From contig NZ_JAACJE010000001.1 of the NCBI RefSeq assembly GCF_010020825.1, forward strand, positions 2,728,001-2,792,000: a DNA stretch of 64,000 nucleotides, given 5' to 3'. Made by a program: the position numbers and the translations under genes. The DNA is from Acidovorax sp. 210-6 (GTDB taxonomy: Bacteria > Pseudomonadota > Gammaproteobacteria > Burkholderiales > Burkholderiaceae_C). The notes under the pieces were generated by a model that ran no database searches, was not told where the DNA came from, and saw nothing but the letters and a program-made list of their open reading frames with translations. Positions 1-8,848 of this stretch are shown here, one piece after another; position 1 is the stretch's first letter; each line of letters starts with the position of its first letter.

Positions 1-1406
1 TGGGGGGGGCGCTGCACAGGCTCCAGGCCCGGCACCACGGCGGTCTTGAGGCGCTGCTGGCTGTAGCCTTCGATGTCGAAGATCTTGCGACGGTCACGGA
101 ACTCGGCAAAGGTCACGGCCAGACCGTCACGGCCTGCACGGCCGGTGCGACCGATGCGGTGGGTGTAGTCCTCGGCCTTCATGGGCAGGCCGAAATTGAA
201 CACGTGGGTAATGGTGGGCACATCAATGCCGCGTGCGGCCACGTCGGTAGCCACCAGAATTTGCACCTGCCCGTTGCGCAGCGCCATCAGGCGGCGGTTG
301 CGCAGGCCTTGGCTCAAGGCACCATGCAGTGCCACCGCCGAAAAGCCCGCTTGCTGCAGGTCGGCAGCCAGTTCGTCGCATTCGATCTGCGTGCTGGCAA
401 ACACGATGGCCTGGTTGATGGTCGTGTCGCGCAGCCAATGGTCGAGCAAACGGCGCTTGTGCTGAGGATTGTCGGCCCAGTAGAGCACCTGCTGGATGTT
501 GGCGTGCTTTTCCTGGGGCGTGTCGATCTGCACCTTCTGCACGTTGCTGCCGCCGTCGTGCATCACGCGCATAGCGAGTTGCTGGATGCGTGGCGCAAAT
601 GTGGCGCTGAACATCATGGTCTGCTTGCGTGCACTGGTCAGGTGGTTGATCTCGGCCAGATCGTCCGAGAAGCCCAGGTCCAGCATACGGTCGGCCTCGT
701 CCACCACAAGGAACTGCACCTTGTCGAGCTGGATCTGCTGCGAGCGCTGCAGATCGAGCAGGCGCCCCGGCGTGGCCACCACGAGGTCGGCATTCTGCAG
801 CTTGGCGATCTGCAACTGGTAAGGCATGCCGCCCACCACGTTGGCAATACGCAGGCCCTTGCAATGCTTGACCAGGTCAATAGCATCGTGCGCCACCTGC
901 TGGGCGAGTTCACGCGTGGGGCACAGCACCAGTGCACCGGGAACGGCGGGCTGGAAGTTGCGCGGTTGGGTGGGGTTCTTGCGGCGGGCGCGCTTTGGGG
1001 GCGCTTCGCCGCGCGCAGCTGCCTCGGCGGCCAGGCGGTCGAATTCAGCACGCGCCTGGGCGTCGGCCTGGGCCTTCTGGTCGAGCAAGGTGTGCAGCAC
1101 GGGCAGCAGGAACGCAGCCGTCTTGCCGCTGCCGGTCTGGCTGGAAACCATCAGGTCAATGTAGCGCCCGCCCTGGGCCTGTGCGCCCATGGCCAGCGGA
1201 ACAGCCTTGCGCTGCACGGCGGTGGGCTGGGTATAGCCCAGGTCGGCCACGGCCTGCACCAGTTCGGGGGCCAGGCCCAGTTCAATGAAGCCGTTGGGTT
1301 CGGCGCTCACGCCCTGTGCCAGATCGGCGGTATCGGGGGTGGCAATGTCGGAAACAATGGAATCGGCAGGCGCAAAGTCGCCCAGCCCTTGGAGGGAGTC
1401 GGTCAT
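1..1406 (-). CDS. DEAD-box ATP-dependent RNA helicase (3' end outside window)
   Basis: Cytoplasmic ATP-dependent helicase that opens short RNA duplexes, usually in ribosome assembly or mRNA turnover. Reading from the ATG at 1406, motif I SSQTGSGKT is at residues 88-96, followed by PTRELA, the DEAD box in VVDEADRMLDLGF near residue 235, SAT, and the second RecA domain with TDVAARGIDVP and HRIGRTGRAG. A basic, Ala-rich insert lies at about 112-142. Residues 1-57 form a variable N-terminal extension before the Q motif. The gene runs off the left edge with about 468 codons visible. The tail that separates RhlE-like from other subfamilies is missing, so no symbol is given. A 12-bp perfect inverted repeat lies 45-82 bases upstream of the start. 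Confidence 0.95.
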   Translation of the reverse strand, partial: MTDSLQGLGDFAPADSIVSDIATPDTADLAQGVSAEPNGFIELGLAPELVQAVADLGYTQPTAVQRKAVPLAMGAQAQGGRYIDLMVSSQTGSGKTAAFLLPVLHTLLDQKAQADAQARAEFDRLAAEAAARGEAPPKRARRKNPTQPRNFQPAVPGALVLCPTRELAQQVAHDAIDLVKHCKGLRIANVVGGMPYQLQIAKLQNADLVVATPGRLLDLQRSQQIQLDKVQFLVVDEADRMLDLGFSDDLAEINHLTSARKQTMMFSATFAPRIQQLAMRVMHDGGSNVQKVQIDTPQEKHANIQQVLYWADNPQHKRRLLDHWLRDTTINQAIVFASTQIECDELAADLQQAGFSAVALHGALSQGLRNRRLMALRNGQVQILVATDVAARGIDVPTITHVFNFGLPMKAEDYTHRIGRTGRAGRDGLAVTFAEFRDRRKIFDIEGYSQQRLKTAVVPGLEPVQRPP

Positions 1407-1450
1407 GGTTTTCTCACACGAAAACGCCGCTGGCGCTTTCCTGCGGTGGC

Positions 1451-1488
1451 TTCGTTTGATGGTTACAAAACATCATCCATCAAACGAA
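1451..1488. repeat. 12-bp perfect inverted repeat upstream of the helicase gene
   Basis: TTCGTTTGATGG at 1451-1462 and its exact reverse complement at 1477-1488 enclose a 14-base A/T-rich loop. No T-run follows on either strand, so it does not look like an intrinsic terminator. It sits in the 5' flank of the helicase gene and could be a regulator site or a leader RNA hairpin. The rest of the 254-base gap (1407-1660) shows nothing else I recognise. Confidence 0.7.
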
Positions 1489-1660
1489 ACCTGGGGCCGC
1501 AGCGGTCGGCCCAGGCGGGCATTGTTTGCAAGGCGCCAGGCTATGGTTTGCGCTGGCGTGCAGGGCCCGGTGTGTGAAGGGAGATGCACAATTTGCCGCA
1601 CTCAATGTGTGGCAAGCCTGCGATTATTGCACGACCTGGGGTTTTCCCGCAAGTAGTGGG

Positions 1661-2251
1661 TTATTCGTGTCCAGGCACCGCCAGAAAATGCTTGCGGTAG
1701 TGCGCCAGTTCCTCAATGGATTCATGCACATCGGCCAACGCCGTGTGCTTCTGCGCCTTCTTGAAGCTGCTGTAGGCATCGGGTTTCCAGCGCCTGGCCA
1801 GCTCCTTGAGGGTGCTGACATCCACGTTGCGGTAGTGAAAGAAGGCTTCCAGCTTGGGCATGTAGCGCGCCAGAAAACGGCGATCCTGCCCAATGCTGTT
1901 GCCACACAGCGGCACCTTGGCCTTGGGCACGTACTGCGTGAGGAAGGCAATGAGCTGTCTCTCGGCCTCTTCCTCGGTCAGCGTGGAGGCCTTGACCTTG
2001 TCGATCAGGCCGCTTCTGCCGTGCGTGCCTTTGTTCCAGGCATCCATCTTGCCCAGCAGCTCGTCGGACTGGTGGATGACCAGCACCGGCCCTTCGATGC
2101 GCACATCCAGATGCGGACTGGTGACGACGACGGCGATCTCCAGGATGCGTTCGACTTCGGGGTTCAGGCCGGTCATTTCACAGTCGAGCCAGACGAGGTT
2201 CTGGTCCGATTTGGCCAGCACGGGAGCAGCAGGGGCAAGGGTTTCAGACAT
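1661..2251 (-). CDS. orn: Oligoribonuclease (3'-5' exoribonuclease)
   Basis: Degrades 2-5 nt RNA oligomers (nanoRNA), the final step of mRNA decay, and hydrolyses pGpG from c-di-GMP breakdown. The 196-aa product has the family's usual length. DEDDh motifs are visible: [11 protein letters not shown] (exo I), [12 protein letters not shown] (exo II) and [14 protein letters not shown] (exo III). The ATG at 2251 fits the conserved N-terminus; an upstream in-frame extension has no family-like sequence. It diverges from the M48 protease gene with only 37 bases between the start codons, so their promoters overlap. A c-di-GMP-linked role is worth noting because a probable c-di-GMP-binding ATPase is encoded near 34-35.7 kb. 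Confidence 0.95.
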   Translation of the reverse strand: MSETLAPAAPVLAKSDQNLVWLDCEMTGLNPEVERILEIAVVVTSPHLDVRIEGPVLVIHQSDELLGKMDAWNKGTHGRSGLIDKVKASTLTEEEAERQLIAFLTQYVPKAKVPLCGNSIGQDRRFLARYMPKLEAFFHYRNVDVSTLKELARRWKPDAYSSFKKAQKHTALADVHESIEELAHYRKHFLAVPGHE

Positions 2252-2288
2252 GGGCGCGATTGTCGCCGATGGCCTACACTCGCGCCTC

Positions 2289-3605
2289 ATGCCTGCAGAC
2301 GCCCCCGTTTCTCTCTCTCCTTCGCTGGCCCTGACGCTGGCCTTTGTCGCGGCGCTGGTGGCCGGGCTGCTGCTCAAGCTGTGGCTACAGTCGCGCCAGA
2401 TCCGCCACGTCATGCGCCACCGCCATGCGGTGCCCGAAATCTTTGCCCAGCATGTGCCGCTGGCTGCACACCAGAAGGCTGCCGACTACACCGTGGCCAA
2501 GGCCCGCCTGGGCCTGGTGGAAATGGCGCTGGGCTCCGCCGTGCTGCTGGGCTGGACGTTGCTGGGCGGCCTGGACACCCTGCACCAAGCGCTGCTCGCC
2601 TGGCTGGGCGGCGGCATGGTGCAGCAACTGGCGCTGCTGGCGGCATTTGCCCTCATCAACGGCGTGATCGACCTGCCCCTAACGCTTTACCAGACCTTTG
2701 TGCTGGAGCAGCGCTATGGCTTCAACCAGATGACCTTGCGCCTGTGGTTGGCCGACCTGGCCAAGTCGCTGCTGCTGGGTGCGCTGATCGGGCTGCCGAT
2801 CGCTGCGGCGGTGCTGTGGCTCATGGGCAGTGCGGGCGGCCTGTGGTGGCTGTGGGCCTGGGGCCTGTGGATGGGGTTCAACCTGCTGCTGATGGTGGTG
2901 TACCCCGTCTTCATTGCCCCGCTGTTCAACAAGTTTGAGCCGCTGGCGGACGCGTCGCTCACGGCCCGCGTCACCGCACTGATGCAGCGCTGCGGCTTCC
3001 AGGCCAAGGGCCTGTTCGTGATGGATGGCAGCCGCCGCAGCGCCCACGCCAACGCCTACTTCACCGGGTTGGGCAGCGCCAAACGCGTGGTGTTTTTCGA
3101 CACCCTGCTCAAGCAGCTCTCGCCCGCCGAGGTGGAAGCCGTATTGGCGCACGAGCTGGGGCACTTCCACCACCGCCACATCGTGCAACGCATGGTGATG
3201 ATGTTTGTCCTGAGCCTGGCAGGCTTTGCGCTGCTGGGCTGGCTGTCGGCACAGCCCTGGTTCTACGCAGGCCTGGGTGTGCGCCCCAGCCTGGGGCTGC
3301 TGGTGCCCGGCGCTCCCAGCGCACCGCACGACGCGCTGGCGCTGCTGCTGTTCATGTTGGTGGTACCGGTGTTCACGGTATTCCTCTCGCCCTTGTTTGC
3401 ACAGCTCTCGCGCCGCCACGAGTTCCAGGCCGACGCCTACGCCATGGCGCAGGCCAGCGGCGCGGATCTGGCCTCGGCCCTGCTCAAGCTGTACGAGGAC
3501 AATGCCTCCACGCTCACGCCCGACCCGCTGTTCGTGAAATTCCACTACTCGCACCCCCCCGCCAGCGAGCGGCTGGCGCGCATGCCCTCCCCCACTACCG
3601 CATGA
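2289..3605 (+). CDS. Ste24-like M48 family membrane metalloprotease
   Basis: Zinc metalloprotease of the CAAX-prenyl-protease-1 (Ste24) type, in the inner membrane, thought to act in membrane protein quality control. The 438-aa protein has an N-terminal membrane domain with several hydrophobic segments and HELGH at residues 288-292. The downstream [11 protein letters not shown] supplies the third zinc ligand, and the distal GxxxxSHPP-type segment is present ([11 protein letters not shown]). The start at 2289 was chosen because upstream codons overlap orn and look non-coding. It ends in an ATGA overlap with the pterin dehydratase gene, suggesting translational coupling. Confidence 0.9.
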   Translation: MPADAPVSLSPSLALTLAFVAALVAGLLLKLWLQSRQIRHVMRHRHAVPEIFAQHVPLAAHQKAADYTVAKARLGLVEMALGSAVLLGWTLLGGLDTLHQALLAWLGGGMVQQLALLAAFALINGVIDLPLTLYQTFVLEQRYGFNQMTLRLWLADLAKSLLLGALIGLPIAAAVLWLMGSAGGLWWLWAWGLWMGFNLLLMVVYPVFIAPLFNKFEPLADASLTARVTALMQRCGFQAKGLFVMDGSRRSAHANAYFTGLGSAKRVVFFDTLLKQLSPAEVEAVLAHELGHFHHRHIVQRMVMMFVLSLAGFALLGWLSAQPWFYAGLGVRPSLGLLVPGAPSAPHDALALLLFMLVVPVFTVFLSPLFAQLSRRHEFQADAYAMAQASGADLASALLKLYEDNASTLTPDPLFVKFHYSHPPASERLARMPSPTTA

Positions 3606-3940
3606 CATCCATGTTGAAGCAAAAAGACTGGTCCACGCAGGCGCGACGCGCGCTGACAGCTCCTGAATTGGTAGCAAAACTCGCTCAGATGGATGGCTGG
3701 CAACTGCATGGCGACGGTGCCGATGTGGCCATCACCAAGACCTTCCGGTTCGACGACTACCACGAGACCATGGCCTTTGTGAACGCAGTGGCCTTCATCG
3801 CCCACACGCAGGACCACCACCCCGACCTGTCCGTGCACTACAACCGTTGCGTGGTGCGCTTCAACACCCACGACGTGGGCGGCATCTCCGACACCGACAT
3901 CGACTGCGCCCAGCGCGTGGATGCGCTGCTGACTGCCTGA
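3602..3940 (+). CDS. phhB: 4a-hydroxytetrahydrobiopterin dehydratase (pterin-4a-carbinolamine dehydratase)
   Basis: Dehydrates 4a-hydroxytetrahydropterin formed by aromatic amino acid hydroxylases, recycling the cofactor. The 112-aa protein carries the family signature HTQDHHPDLSVHYNRC followed by VRFNTHDVGGIS, with the catalytic histidines in the HHP cluster. It starts within the stop codon of the M48 gene and is followed 13 bases later by rsgA. No phenylalanine hydroxylase gene is in this window, so the physiological partner is unknown. Bases 3650-3677 match the family A repeat core, in frame, and encode ALTAPELVA. That segment also resembles normal family sequence, so the match may be partly chance. 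Confidence 0.92.
   Translation: MTSMLKQKDWSTQARRALTAPELVAKLAQMDGWQLHGDGADVAITKTFRFDDYHETMAFVNAVAFIAHTQDHHPDLSVHYNRCVVRFNTHDVGGISDTDIDCAQRVDALLTA
3650..3677 (-). repeat. Family A repeat core (copy a), degenerate, inside phhB
   Basis: On the minus strand it reads TTGCTAC, seven bases, GGAGC, five bases, GCGC: the same 28-base frame as the other ten copies, with one mismatch in the RTAGC arm. It is the weakest copy. Confidence 0.45.
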
Positions 3941-3953
3941 AGGCCGCAGCGCC

Positions 3954-4898
3954 ATGGCCACGCACAACGCACAACAAGAAGGCCTGGTGGTCGCCACCCA
4001 TGGCCGCCACTGCGTGGTGGAAACCGGCGATGGTCAGCAACGCATCTGCCACCCGCGCGGCAAAAAAAGCCAGGCCGTGGTGGGCGACCGCGTGCGCTGG
4101 CAGGGAGCGGCACCGGGCCAGGGCGAGGAAGGCACCATCGAGAAGGTGCTGGAGCGGCGCAATCTGTTCTACCGCCAGGACGAGATCCGCACCAAGTCGT
4201 TTGCGGCCAATATTGACCAGGTGCTGATCCTGATCGCCGCCGAGCCGGTGTTTTCCGAAAGCCAGCTCGCACGCGCCCTCATTGCCGCCGAGGCCGCCCA
4301 CATCCAGCCGCTGATTGCACTGAACAAGCGCGACCTCACCGAACCCTTCGCCCGCGCCTGGGAACGCCTGACCCCCTACCGCCGCATGGGCGGCGCCCAC
4401 CCCTATGAGGTGCTGGCACTGGGCCTGGCCCAGGCTGATGCCGCAGACCGCGCTACGCTGCAGCGATGCCTGCAGGGCAAGGCCACTCTGGTGCTGGGGC
4501 CCTCGGGCTCGGGCAAGAGCACGCTGATCAACCTGCTGGTGCCCGGCGCGCAGGTGCAGACCGGGGAGATCTCCCAAGCACTCAATTCCGGCAAGCACAC
4601 CACCACGGCCACGCGCTGGTACTGGGTGGACCGCACCAGCAGCACGGCACTGATCGACTCGCCGGGTTTCCAGGAATTCGGCCTGCACCACATTGCGCCC
4701 ACGCAACTGGCGGCCTGCATGCCCGACATTGCCGCCCACGCCAGCGACTGCCGCTTCTACAACTGCACGCATCTGCACGAGCCGGGCTGCGGGGTGATTT
4801 CTGCGGTAGAAAACACCGATAACGCCGACAGAATCAGCGCGAACCGCTACAAAATCTATAGCGACCTGTTTGCCGAACTATCGCAGACGCGGTACTGA
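3954..4898 (+). CDS. rsgA: Ribosome small subunit-dependent GTPase A
   Basis: Circularly permuted GTPase that checks late 30S maturation and releases RbfA. The 314-aa protein has an OB-fold N-domain, the permuted G4 motif ALNKRDL before the P-loop GPSGSGKS (from residue 182), DSPGFQEFGL as the G3 region, and a C-terminal zinc knuckle (CRFYNCTHLHEPGCGV). Spacing from phhB is 13 bases, so it is probably in the same unit. The orn-rsgA neighbourhood is conserved in many proteobacteria. Confidence 0.95.
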   Translation: MATHNAQQEGLVVATHGRHCVVETGDGQQRICHPRGKKSQAVVGDRVRWQGAAPGQGEEGTIEKVLERRNLFYRQDEIRTKSFAANIDQVLILIAAEPVFSESQLARALIAAEAAHIQPLIALNKRDLTEPFARAWERLTPYRRMGGAHPYEVLALGLAQADAADRATLQRCLQGKATLVLGPSGSGKSTLINLLVPGAQVQTGEISQALNSGKHTTTATRWYWVDRTSSTALIDSPGFQEFGLHHIAPTQLAACMPDIAAHASDCRFYNCTHLHEPGCGVISAVENTDNADRISANRYKIYSDLFAELSQTRY

Positions 4899-4915
4899 CC
4901 CCAGCGCTGCCGCTT

Positions 4916-5902
4916 TCACCCCAGCAGGTTCGCCATGGTCAACAGGGCGAGCAGCAGCATCCACACCACCACCGAGCGCCACACCAGGCCCACCACGCTG
5001 CGCAGGTGGCCCACCTCGGCCTCTCGACCGGGGGTGCTTTCGCTTTCGCCGATGGCCGCATCCACCTGGAAGCCTTGGGTGGACAGCGGCTGCATGCGCG
5101 CCTTGAGCGCCTCGCCACCCAGGCGCACGTTGATGGCACCCGAGGTGGCCGCAAGGATCACGCCGTCGTTGTCGTTGGGAAAGCGCTGCGCGTGAAAGCG
5201 CCAGCCCTCGATGGCCTCCTCGAAGCTGCCCACCACGGCAAAACACAGCGCCGTCAGGCGGGCAGGCACCCAGTCGATGGCGGTCCAGGCCTGGGCGGTA
5301 GCCTGGCGCAGTGCCGGGCTGGCGCGCTGCAGGGTTTCGTCCCCCCGGTCGGCCCAGTAGCGCGAGACGAACTCGGCCATACGGTAGAGCACCGCACCCG
5401 TGGGGCCCAGGCCCAGCGCGGCCAGCACGGATGTCCAGGCCAGCACGCCGAACATGTGACGGTGCGCGGCCAGCACGGAATATTCGATGACGTGGCGCAC
5501 CACCTCGCTGCGCGGCAGGTCCCCCACATCCACCTGCTGCCAGTCGGCCAGACGCTCGCGGGCTCGGGCTTCGTCGCCCATTTCCAGCGCATCGCGGATG
5601 CCCGTGAAATGGTGGCTGAACTGGCGAAAACCCAGGGTGATGTAAAGCACGGCAACGCTCCACAGTACCGCCACAGGCCAGCCCACCCACCACATCAGCG
5701 CCCAGTGCACAGACAGCACGAAGAGGGGCGGCACCAGCACCGCCAGCCCCCAGGCCACCCAGCCGTGGTGCGGGCCGCCAGCGTCAAAGTTGCGGCTGAC
5801 CGACAGTGCCCAGGCACGCAAGCCACCGTGGATCGGGTTGCTGCGTGCCAGCGGGCGCGCCTGCTCGATCAGCAAGGCAAACAGGATGGCGAAGAAACTC
5901 AT
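4916..5902 (-). CDS. CobD/CbiB family integral membrane protein
   Basis: Homologue of the membrane amidating enzyme that joins aminopropanol to cobyric acid in cobalamin synthesis. The 328-aa protein has an N-terminal FFAILFALLIEQARPL segment and several hydrophobic helices; residues such as FRQFSHHFTGIRDALEMGD and FVSRYWADRG match the family pattern. No other cobalamin gene is in the window, and many Comamonadaceae carry this gene alone, so enzymatic function is not assured. The ATG at 5902 is preferred over a GTG two codons upstream. It converges on rsgA with a 17-base gap. Confidence 0.75.
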   Translation of the reverse strand: MSFFAILFALLIEQARPLARSNPIHGGLRAWALSVSRNFDAGGPHHGWVAWGLAVLVPPLFVLSVHWALMWWVGWPVAVLWSVAVLYITLGFRQFSHHFTGIRDALEMGDEARARERLADWQQVDVGDLPRSEVVRHVIEYSVLAAHRHMFGVLAWTSVLAALGLGPTGAVLYRMAEFVSRYWADRGDETLQRASPALRQATAQAWTAIDWVPARLTALCFAVVGSFEEAIEGWRFHAQRFPNDNDGVILAATSGAINVRLGGEALKARMQPLSTQGFQVDAAIGESESTPGREAEVGHLRSVVGLVWRSVVVWMLLLALLTMANLLG

Positions 5903-6019
5903 GGCCACGGATCATACCGGCCCCCTGCGACGGTCGGTCTTTGGTGCCAACGGGGTTCAGTTTCTGCGCTGCTTCCTTTGACGCCACGCATCGGTCACGT
6001 CCCATAAACCATCACGCGC

Positions 6020-6134
6020 CAGGCCAACGGCCACCGCGCAAGGGCCGCCCCGCCGCGCTGGTGGCGTCCCCCTGCCCGCAGCGCGCAGCGATGCGAGAGC
6101 GGGGGGAAGCCGCGCAGCGGCTCAAGGGGGGTGC
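6020..6134 (-). repeat. Family B structured 3' repeat, copy 1 (downstream of Nudix gene)
   Basis: A 115-base segment about 93% identical over its first 90 bases to 53183-53298 (six differences). It contains a C-run/G-run pair flanking an inner imperfect stem with GCA loop, plus a small hairpin GCCGC-GCA-GCGGC at 6109-6121. On the minus strand the repeat begins four bases after the Nudix stop codon, so it forms that gene's 3' untranslated region. It takes up most of the 236-base gap 5903-6138. Confidence 0.85.
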
Positions 6135-6138
6135 CCCC

Positions 6139-6855
6139 TTATCCACCTGCGCTCATGAACCGGTAAAAGTTGCGCAGCATGCCCGCCGTCGCGCCCCAGA
6201 TGAAACGCTGGGTGCCTTCGTCGTCGTAGGGCATGGAGAACCATTCACGCCGCACGCCTTCCCAGACTACGGCGTGGCGCTGGTGGTGGGCGGGGTTGAG
6301 CAGAAAGGCCAGCGGCACCTCGAACACGGCCGCCACTTCGTAGGGGTTGGGCTGCAGCGTGAAGCCGGGCTGCACCAGCGCCACCACCGGCGTGATGATG
6401 AAGGCAGAACCCGTGCGGTAGATGGGCAGAGCGCCCAGCACCTCGACATAGCGGCGCTCCAGGCCTACTTCCTCGTGCGCCTCGCGCAATGCGGTGTCGG
6501 CCGGGCTGGCGTCTTCCGGGTCGGCCTTGCCGCCGGGAAAGGCAATCTGCCCCGAATGCGTGGACAAATGGGCCGTGCGTTCGGTGAGCAGCACCGTGGG
6601 CTGGTCGCGCTGCACGATGGGCACCAGCACGGCAGCATGGGCAGGTGCACGGTCGGAAAAGCGGCGCTCGGACGTCAGCTCAGGCTCCCAGACCGGAGGG
6701 GCGCCAAAGCGTGCACGCAAGGCCTGGGGCGTTTGCTGATGCACAGGCACGGGAGGCAGGTGGGCATCGATGCCCTCCACCGGAACGCTGCGCGGATCGA
6801 AGTCGGGCAAGCGCGCAGTGTCTGGTTGGCTGCGGGGGGAAGGCGTCGTGCTCAT
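6139..6855 (-). CDS. CoA pyrophosphatase-type Nudix hydrolase
   Basis: Predicted to hydrolyse CoA or acyl-CoA to 4'-phosphopantetheine and 3',5'-ADP. In this 238-aa protein the CoA-subfamily signature VLLTERTAHLSTHSGQIAF leads directly into the Nudix box (residues about 108-132) ending in REAHEEVGL. The first 65 residues are a variable, Pro-rich extension. It follows rplS on the same strand but is separated from it by an intrinsic terminator, so it probably has its own weak promoter or depends on readthrough. Family B repeat copy 1 begins four bases past the stop codon. Confidence 0.9.
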   Translation of the reverse strand: MSTTPSPRSQPDTARLPDFDPRSVPVEGIDAHLPPVPVHQQTPQALRARFGAPPVWEPELTSERRFSDRAPAHAAVLVPIVQRDQPTVLLTERTAHLSTHSGQIAFPGGKADPEDASPADTALREAHEEVGLERRYVEVLGALPIYRTGSAFIITPVVALVQPGFTLQPNPYEVAAVFEVPLAFLLNPAHHQRHAVVWEGVRREWFSMPYDDEGTQRFIWGATAGMLRNFYRFMSAGG

Positions 6856-6870
6856 GCTCAGAGGATGTCA

Positions 6871-6910
6871 CAAAACAAAAAGCCGCTGCGGGCAATTGCC
6901 AGCAGCGGCC
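6871..6910 (-). terminator. Rho-independent terminator after rplS
   Basis: GCCGCTGC (6882-6889) pairs with GCAGCGGC (6902-6909). On the minus strand the stem is followed by a T-rich run (reverse of 6871-6881). It ends the rpsP-rimM-trmD-rplS operon. Confidence 0.9.
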
Positions 6911-6934
6911 TGTGCAAACCAGCGTGAGGAGACC

Positions 6935-7321
6935 TTACGCGTTGGCTCCGTCCGTGGTCTTGACACGGGAAGGCAGCTTTTCCTTGATACGTGCAGACTT
7001 GCCGCTGCGGTCGCGCAGATAGTACAGCTTGGCACGGCGCACATCGCCGCGACGCTTGACTTCGATCTTGGCGATCAGCGGGCTGTAGGTCTGGAAGGTA
7101 CGCTCCACGCCTTCGCCGCTGGAGATCTTGCGCACGGTGAAAGCGCTGTTGATGCCGCGGTTGCGCTTGGCGATGACCACGCCTTCGTAGGCCTGCACGC
7201 GCTTGCGGTTGCCTTCAACGACGTTCACGCTGACGATGACGGTGTCGCCGGGGCTGAAGTCAGGAATGGTTTTGCCGAGGCGGGCGATTTCTTCCGCTTC
7301 GAGGATCTGGATCAGGTTCAT
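6935..7321 (-). CDS. rplS: 50S ribosomal protein L19
   Basis: Large-subunit protein at the 30S-50S interface. The 128-aa sequence matches L19 throughout: [20 protein letters not shown], the [21 protein letters not shown] core, and [18 protein letters not shown] near the C-terminus. It is the last gene of rpsP-rimM-trmD-rplS, 108 bases after trmD, and is followed by an intrinsic terminator. Confidence 0.98.
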   Translation of the reverse strand: MNLIQILEAEEIARLGKTIPDFSPGDTVIVSVNVVEGNRKRVQAYEGVVIAKRNRGINSAFTVRKISSGEGVERTFQTYSPLIAKIEVKRRGDVRRAKLYYLRDRSGKSARIKEKLPSRVKTTDGANA

Positions 7322-7429
7322 GCTTGCATCCTAGCGATCTTGCCCGCGCCAGAATTGGCTTTGTCAGGACGGACCTGTGTGCCTTGCACCCTTGCAAGGC
7401 GGCCGGGTAGAGGATCGAAAAGCCTTTGA

Positions 7430-8197
7430 TTATAACCGTTCGGCAAGATCATCCAAGACCCGCTGGTCCTGGGCGCTCAGGCGCCCTGCCGCTCGCGCCG
7501 CAGCGATCAGATCGGGGCGGTGCTGGGCCGTCAACCGCAGGCGCTGCGCGCGGCGCCACAGTTCGATATGGGCATGGTGGCCCGAGAGCAGTTCGCCGGG
7601 CACGCTGCGACCTTCCCAGACCTCGGGACGGGTGTAGTGTGGGCAGTCGAGCAGGCCGTCGAGCTGCGGATTGAAGCTGTCGAGCTGGTGGCTGCCCTCG
7701 TCGCCCAGCACGCCCGGCTGCAAGCGCGCCACGGCGTCCAGCAGCGCCAGCGCGGCGATCTCGCCGCCCGAAAGCACGAAGTCGCCCAGGCTGATCTGCA
7801 CATCGACCTCGGCGTCGATAAAGCGCTGGTCTATGCCCTCGTAACGCCCGCACAGCAGAATGGCGCCGCTGCTGACGGACCACTGCGCCACCGCGCCATG
7901 GTCCAGGCGCTGGCCAATGGGCGAGAACAGCACCAGCGGTACCTGTGTCGCTACCGCCTCGGCACGATCGGCACGGATGGCGGCCAGGCAGCGTGCCAGC
8001 GGCTCGGCCATCATCACCATGCCGGGGCCACCGCCAAAGGGGCGGTCGTCCACGCGGCGGTAGTTGCCTTCGGCATGGTCGCGCGGGTTCCACAGGCGCA
8101 CATCGACCTGGCCCGAAGCGAACGCGCGGCGCGTCACGCCGCTGGCCATGAAAGGAGCGAACAGCTCGGGAAACAGGGTGATGATGTCAAAGCGCAT
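7430..8197 (-). CDS. trmD: tRNA (guanine-N1)-methyltransferase
   Basis: Forms m1G37 in tRNAs with a G36, preventing +1 frameshifting; an essential SPOUT-knot enzyme that works as a dimer using SAM. The 255-aa product starts MRFDIITLFPELF, typical for TrmD, which fixes the ATG at 8197 over a longer open frame. The knot region LCGRYEGIDQRFID and LSGGEIAALALLDAVARL-PGVLG are present, as is the catalytic Asp segment ending HYTRPEVWEG. It starts 7 bases after rimM. Confidence 0.98.
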   Translation of the reverse strand: MRFDIITLFPELFAPFMASGVTRRAFASGQVDVRLWNPRDHAEGNYRRVDDRPFGGGPGMVMMAEPLARCLAAIRADRAEAVATQVPLVLFSPIGQRLDHGAVAQWSVSSGAILLCGRYEGIDQRFIDAEVDVQISLGDFVLSGGEIAALALLDAVARLQPGVLGDEGSHQLDSFNPQLDGLLDCPHYTRPEVWEGRSVPGELLSGHHAHIELWRRAQRLRLTAQHRPDLIAAARAAGRLSAQDQRVLDDLAERL

Positions 8198-8204
8198 GGG
8201 ACCT

Positions 8205-8774
8205 TCAGTAGTCCGGCTGCCAGTCCACGGTGATGCGTCGGCCAGCCAGATCCACCTGATCCACAAAGGCAGCAACGAAGGGAATCATGCGCTCGATGGG
8301 CTTGTCGCCCTGTTCCTGCTGGAGCACCAGCACAGTCTGCGGGCCGGTGGAGAGCAGGTCGCGCACCTCGCCCAGGGAGACACCTTCACGGTTGATGACT
8401 TCCAGACCGATCAGATCGACCCAGTAGTACTCGCCGTCCTGCGCTGCCGGGAAATCCGTGCGCGAAAGAAAGATGCGCGCGCCGCGCAGCAGCTCGGCCG
8501 CGTTGCGGTCCGCCACGTTCTGAGCGTGGGCCACCACGCTGTCGGAATGCTCACGCACCTGGCGGATGTCCAGCATGGCCGTGCCGCTGAAGGTGCGCGC
8601 GCCCTTTTCCGAAGGCTGAAGGTACCAGCGCCGGGCCGCGAACAAGGCCTGTGGCTGTGCGCTGTGGGGCAGCACCTTGAACCAACCCTTGACGCCCCAG
8701 GCGTCCCCGATGCGCCCGACCTCGATGGCATCGGACGGGAGTTCTGTGGCGGCGAGAGGAAAGGCAGTGGTCAT
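8205..8774 (-). CDS. rimM: 16S rRNA processing protein / ribosome maturation factor
   Basis: Binds S19 in the 30S head and assists late 30S maturation. The 189-aa protein has the N-terminal RimM domain (VGRIGDAWGVKGWFKV) and a C-terminal PRC-barrel beginning near GEYYWVDLIGLEVINREGV, ending IPFVAAFVDQVDLAGRRITVDW. It is the second gene of the rpsP operon, with a 74-base gap after rpsP. Confidence 0.97.
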   Translation of the reverse strand: MTTAFPLAATELPSDAIEVGRIGDAWGVKGWFKVLPHSAQPQALFAARRWYLQPSEKGARTFSGTAMLDIRQVREHSDSVVAHAQNVADRNAAELLRGARIFLSRTDFPAAQDGEYYWVDLIGLEVINREGVSLGEVRDLLSTGPQTVLVLQQEQGDKPIERMIPFVAAFVDQVDLAGRRITVDWQPDY

Positions 8775-8848
8775 GGCAAGGCAATGAAAAAAGGCGGGTT
8801 CCGTCAGTGGGGCACCGACGCAACCCGCCCTATCGGGACCGTGTGGAC

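Noticed and set aside
159-1577. Long plus-strand open frame opposite the DEAD-box helicase
   Set aside because: It is the mirror of a high-GC coding region; it has His/Gly-rich low-complexity sequence with no domain, and the minus strand has the complete helicase motifs.
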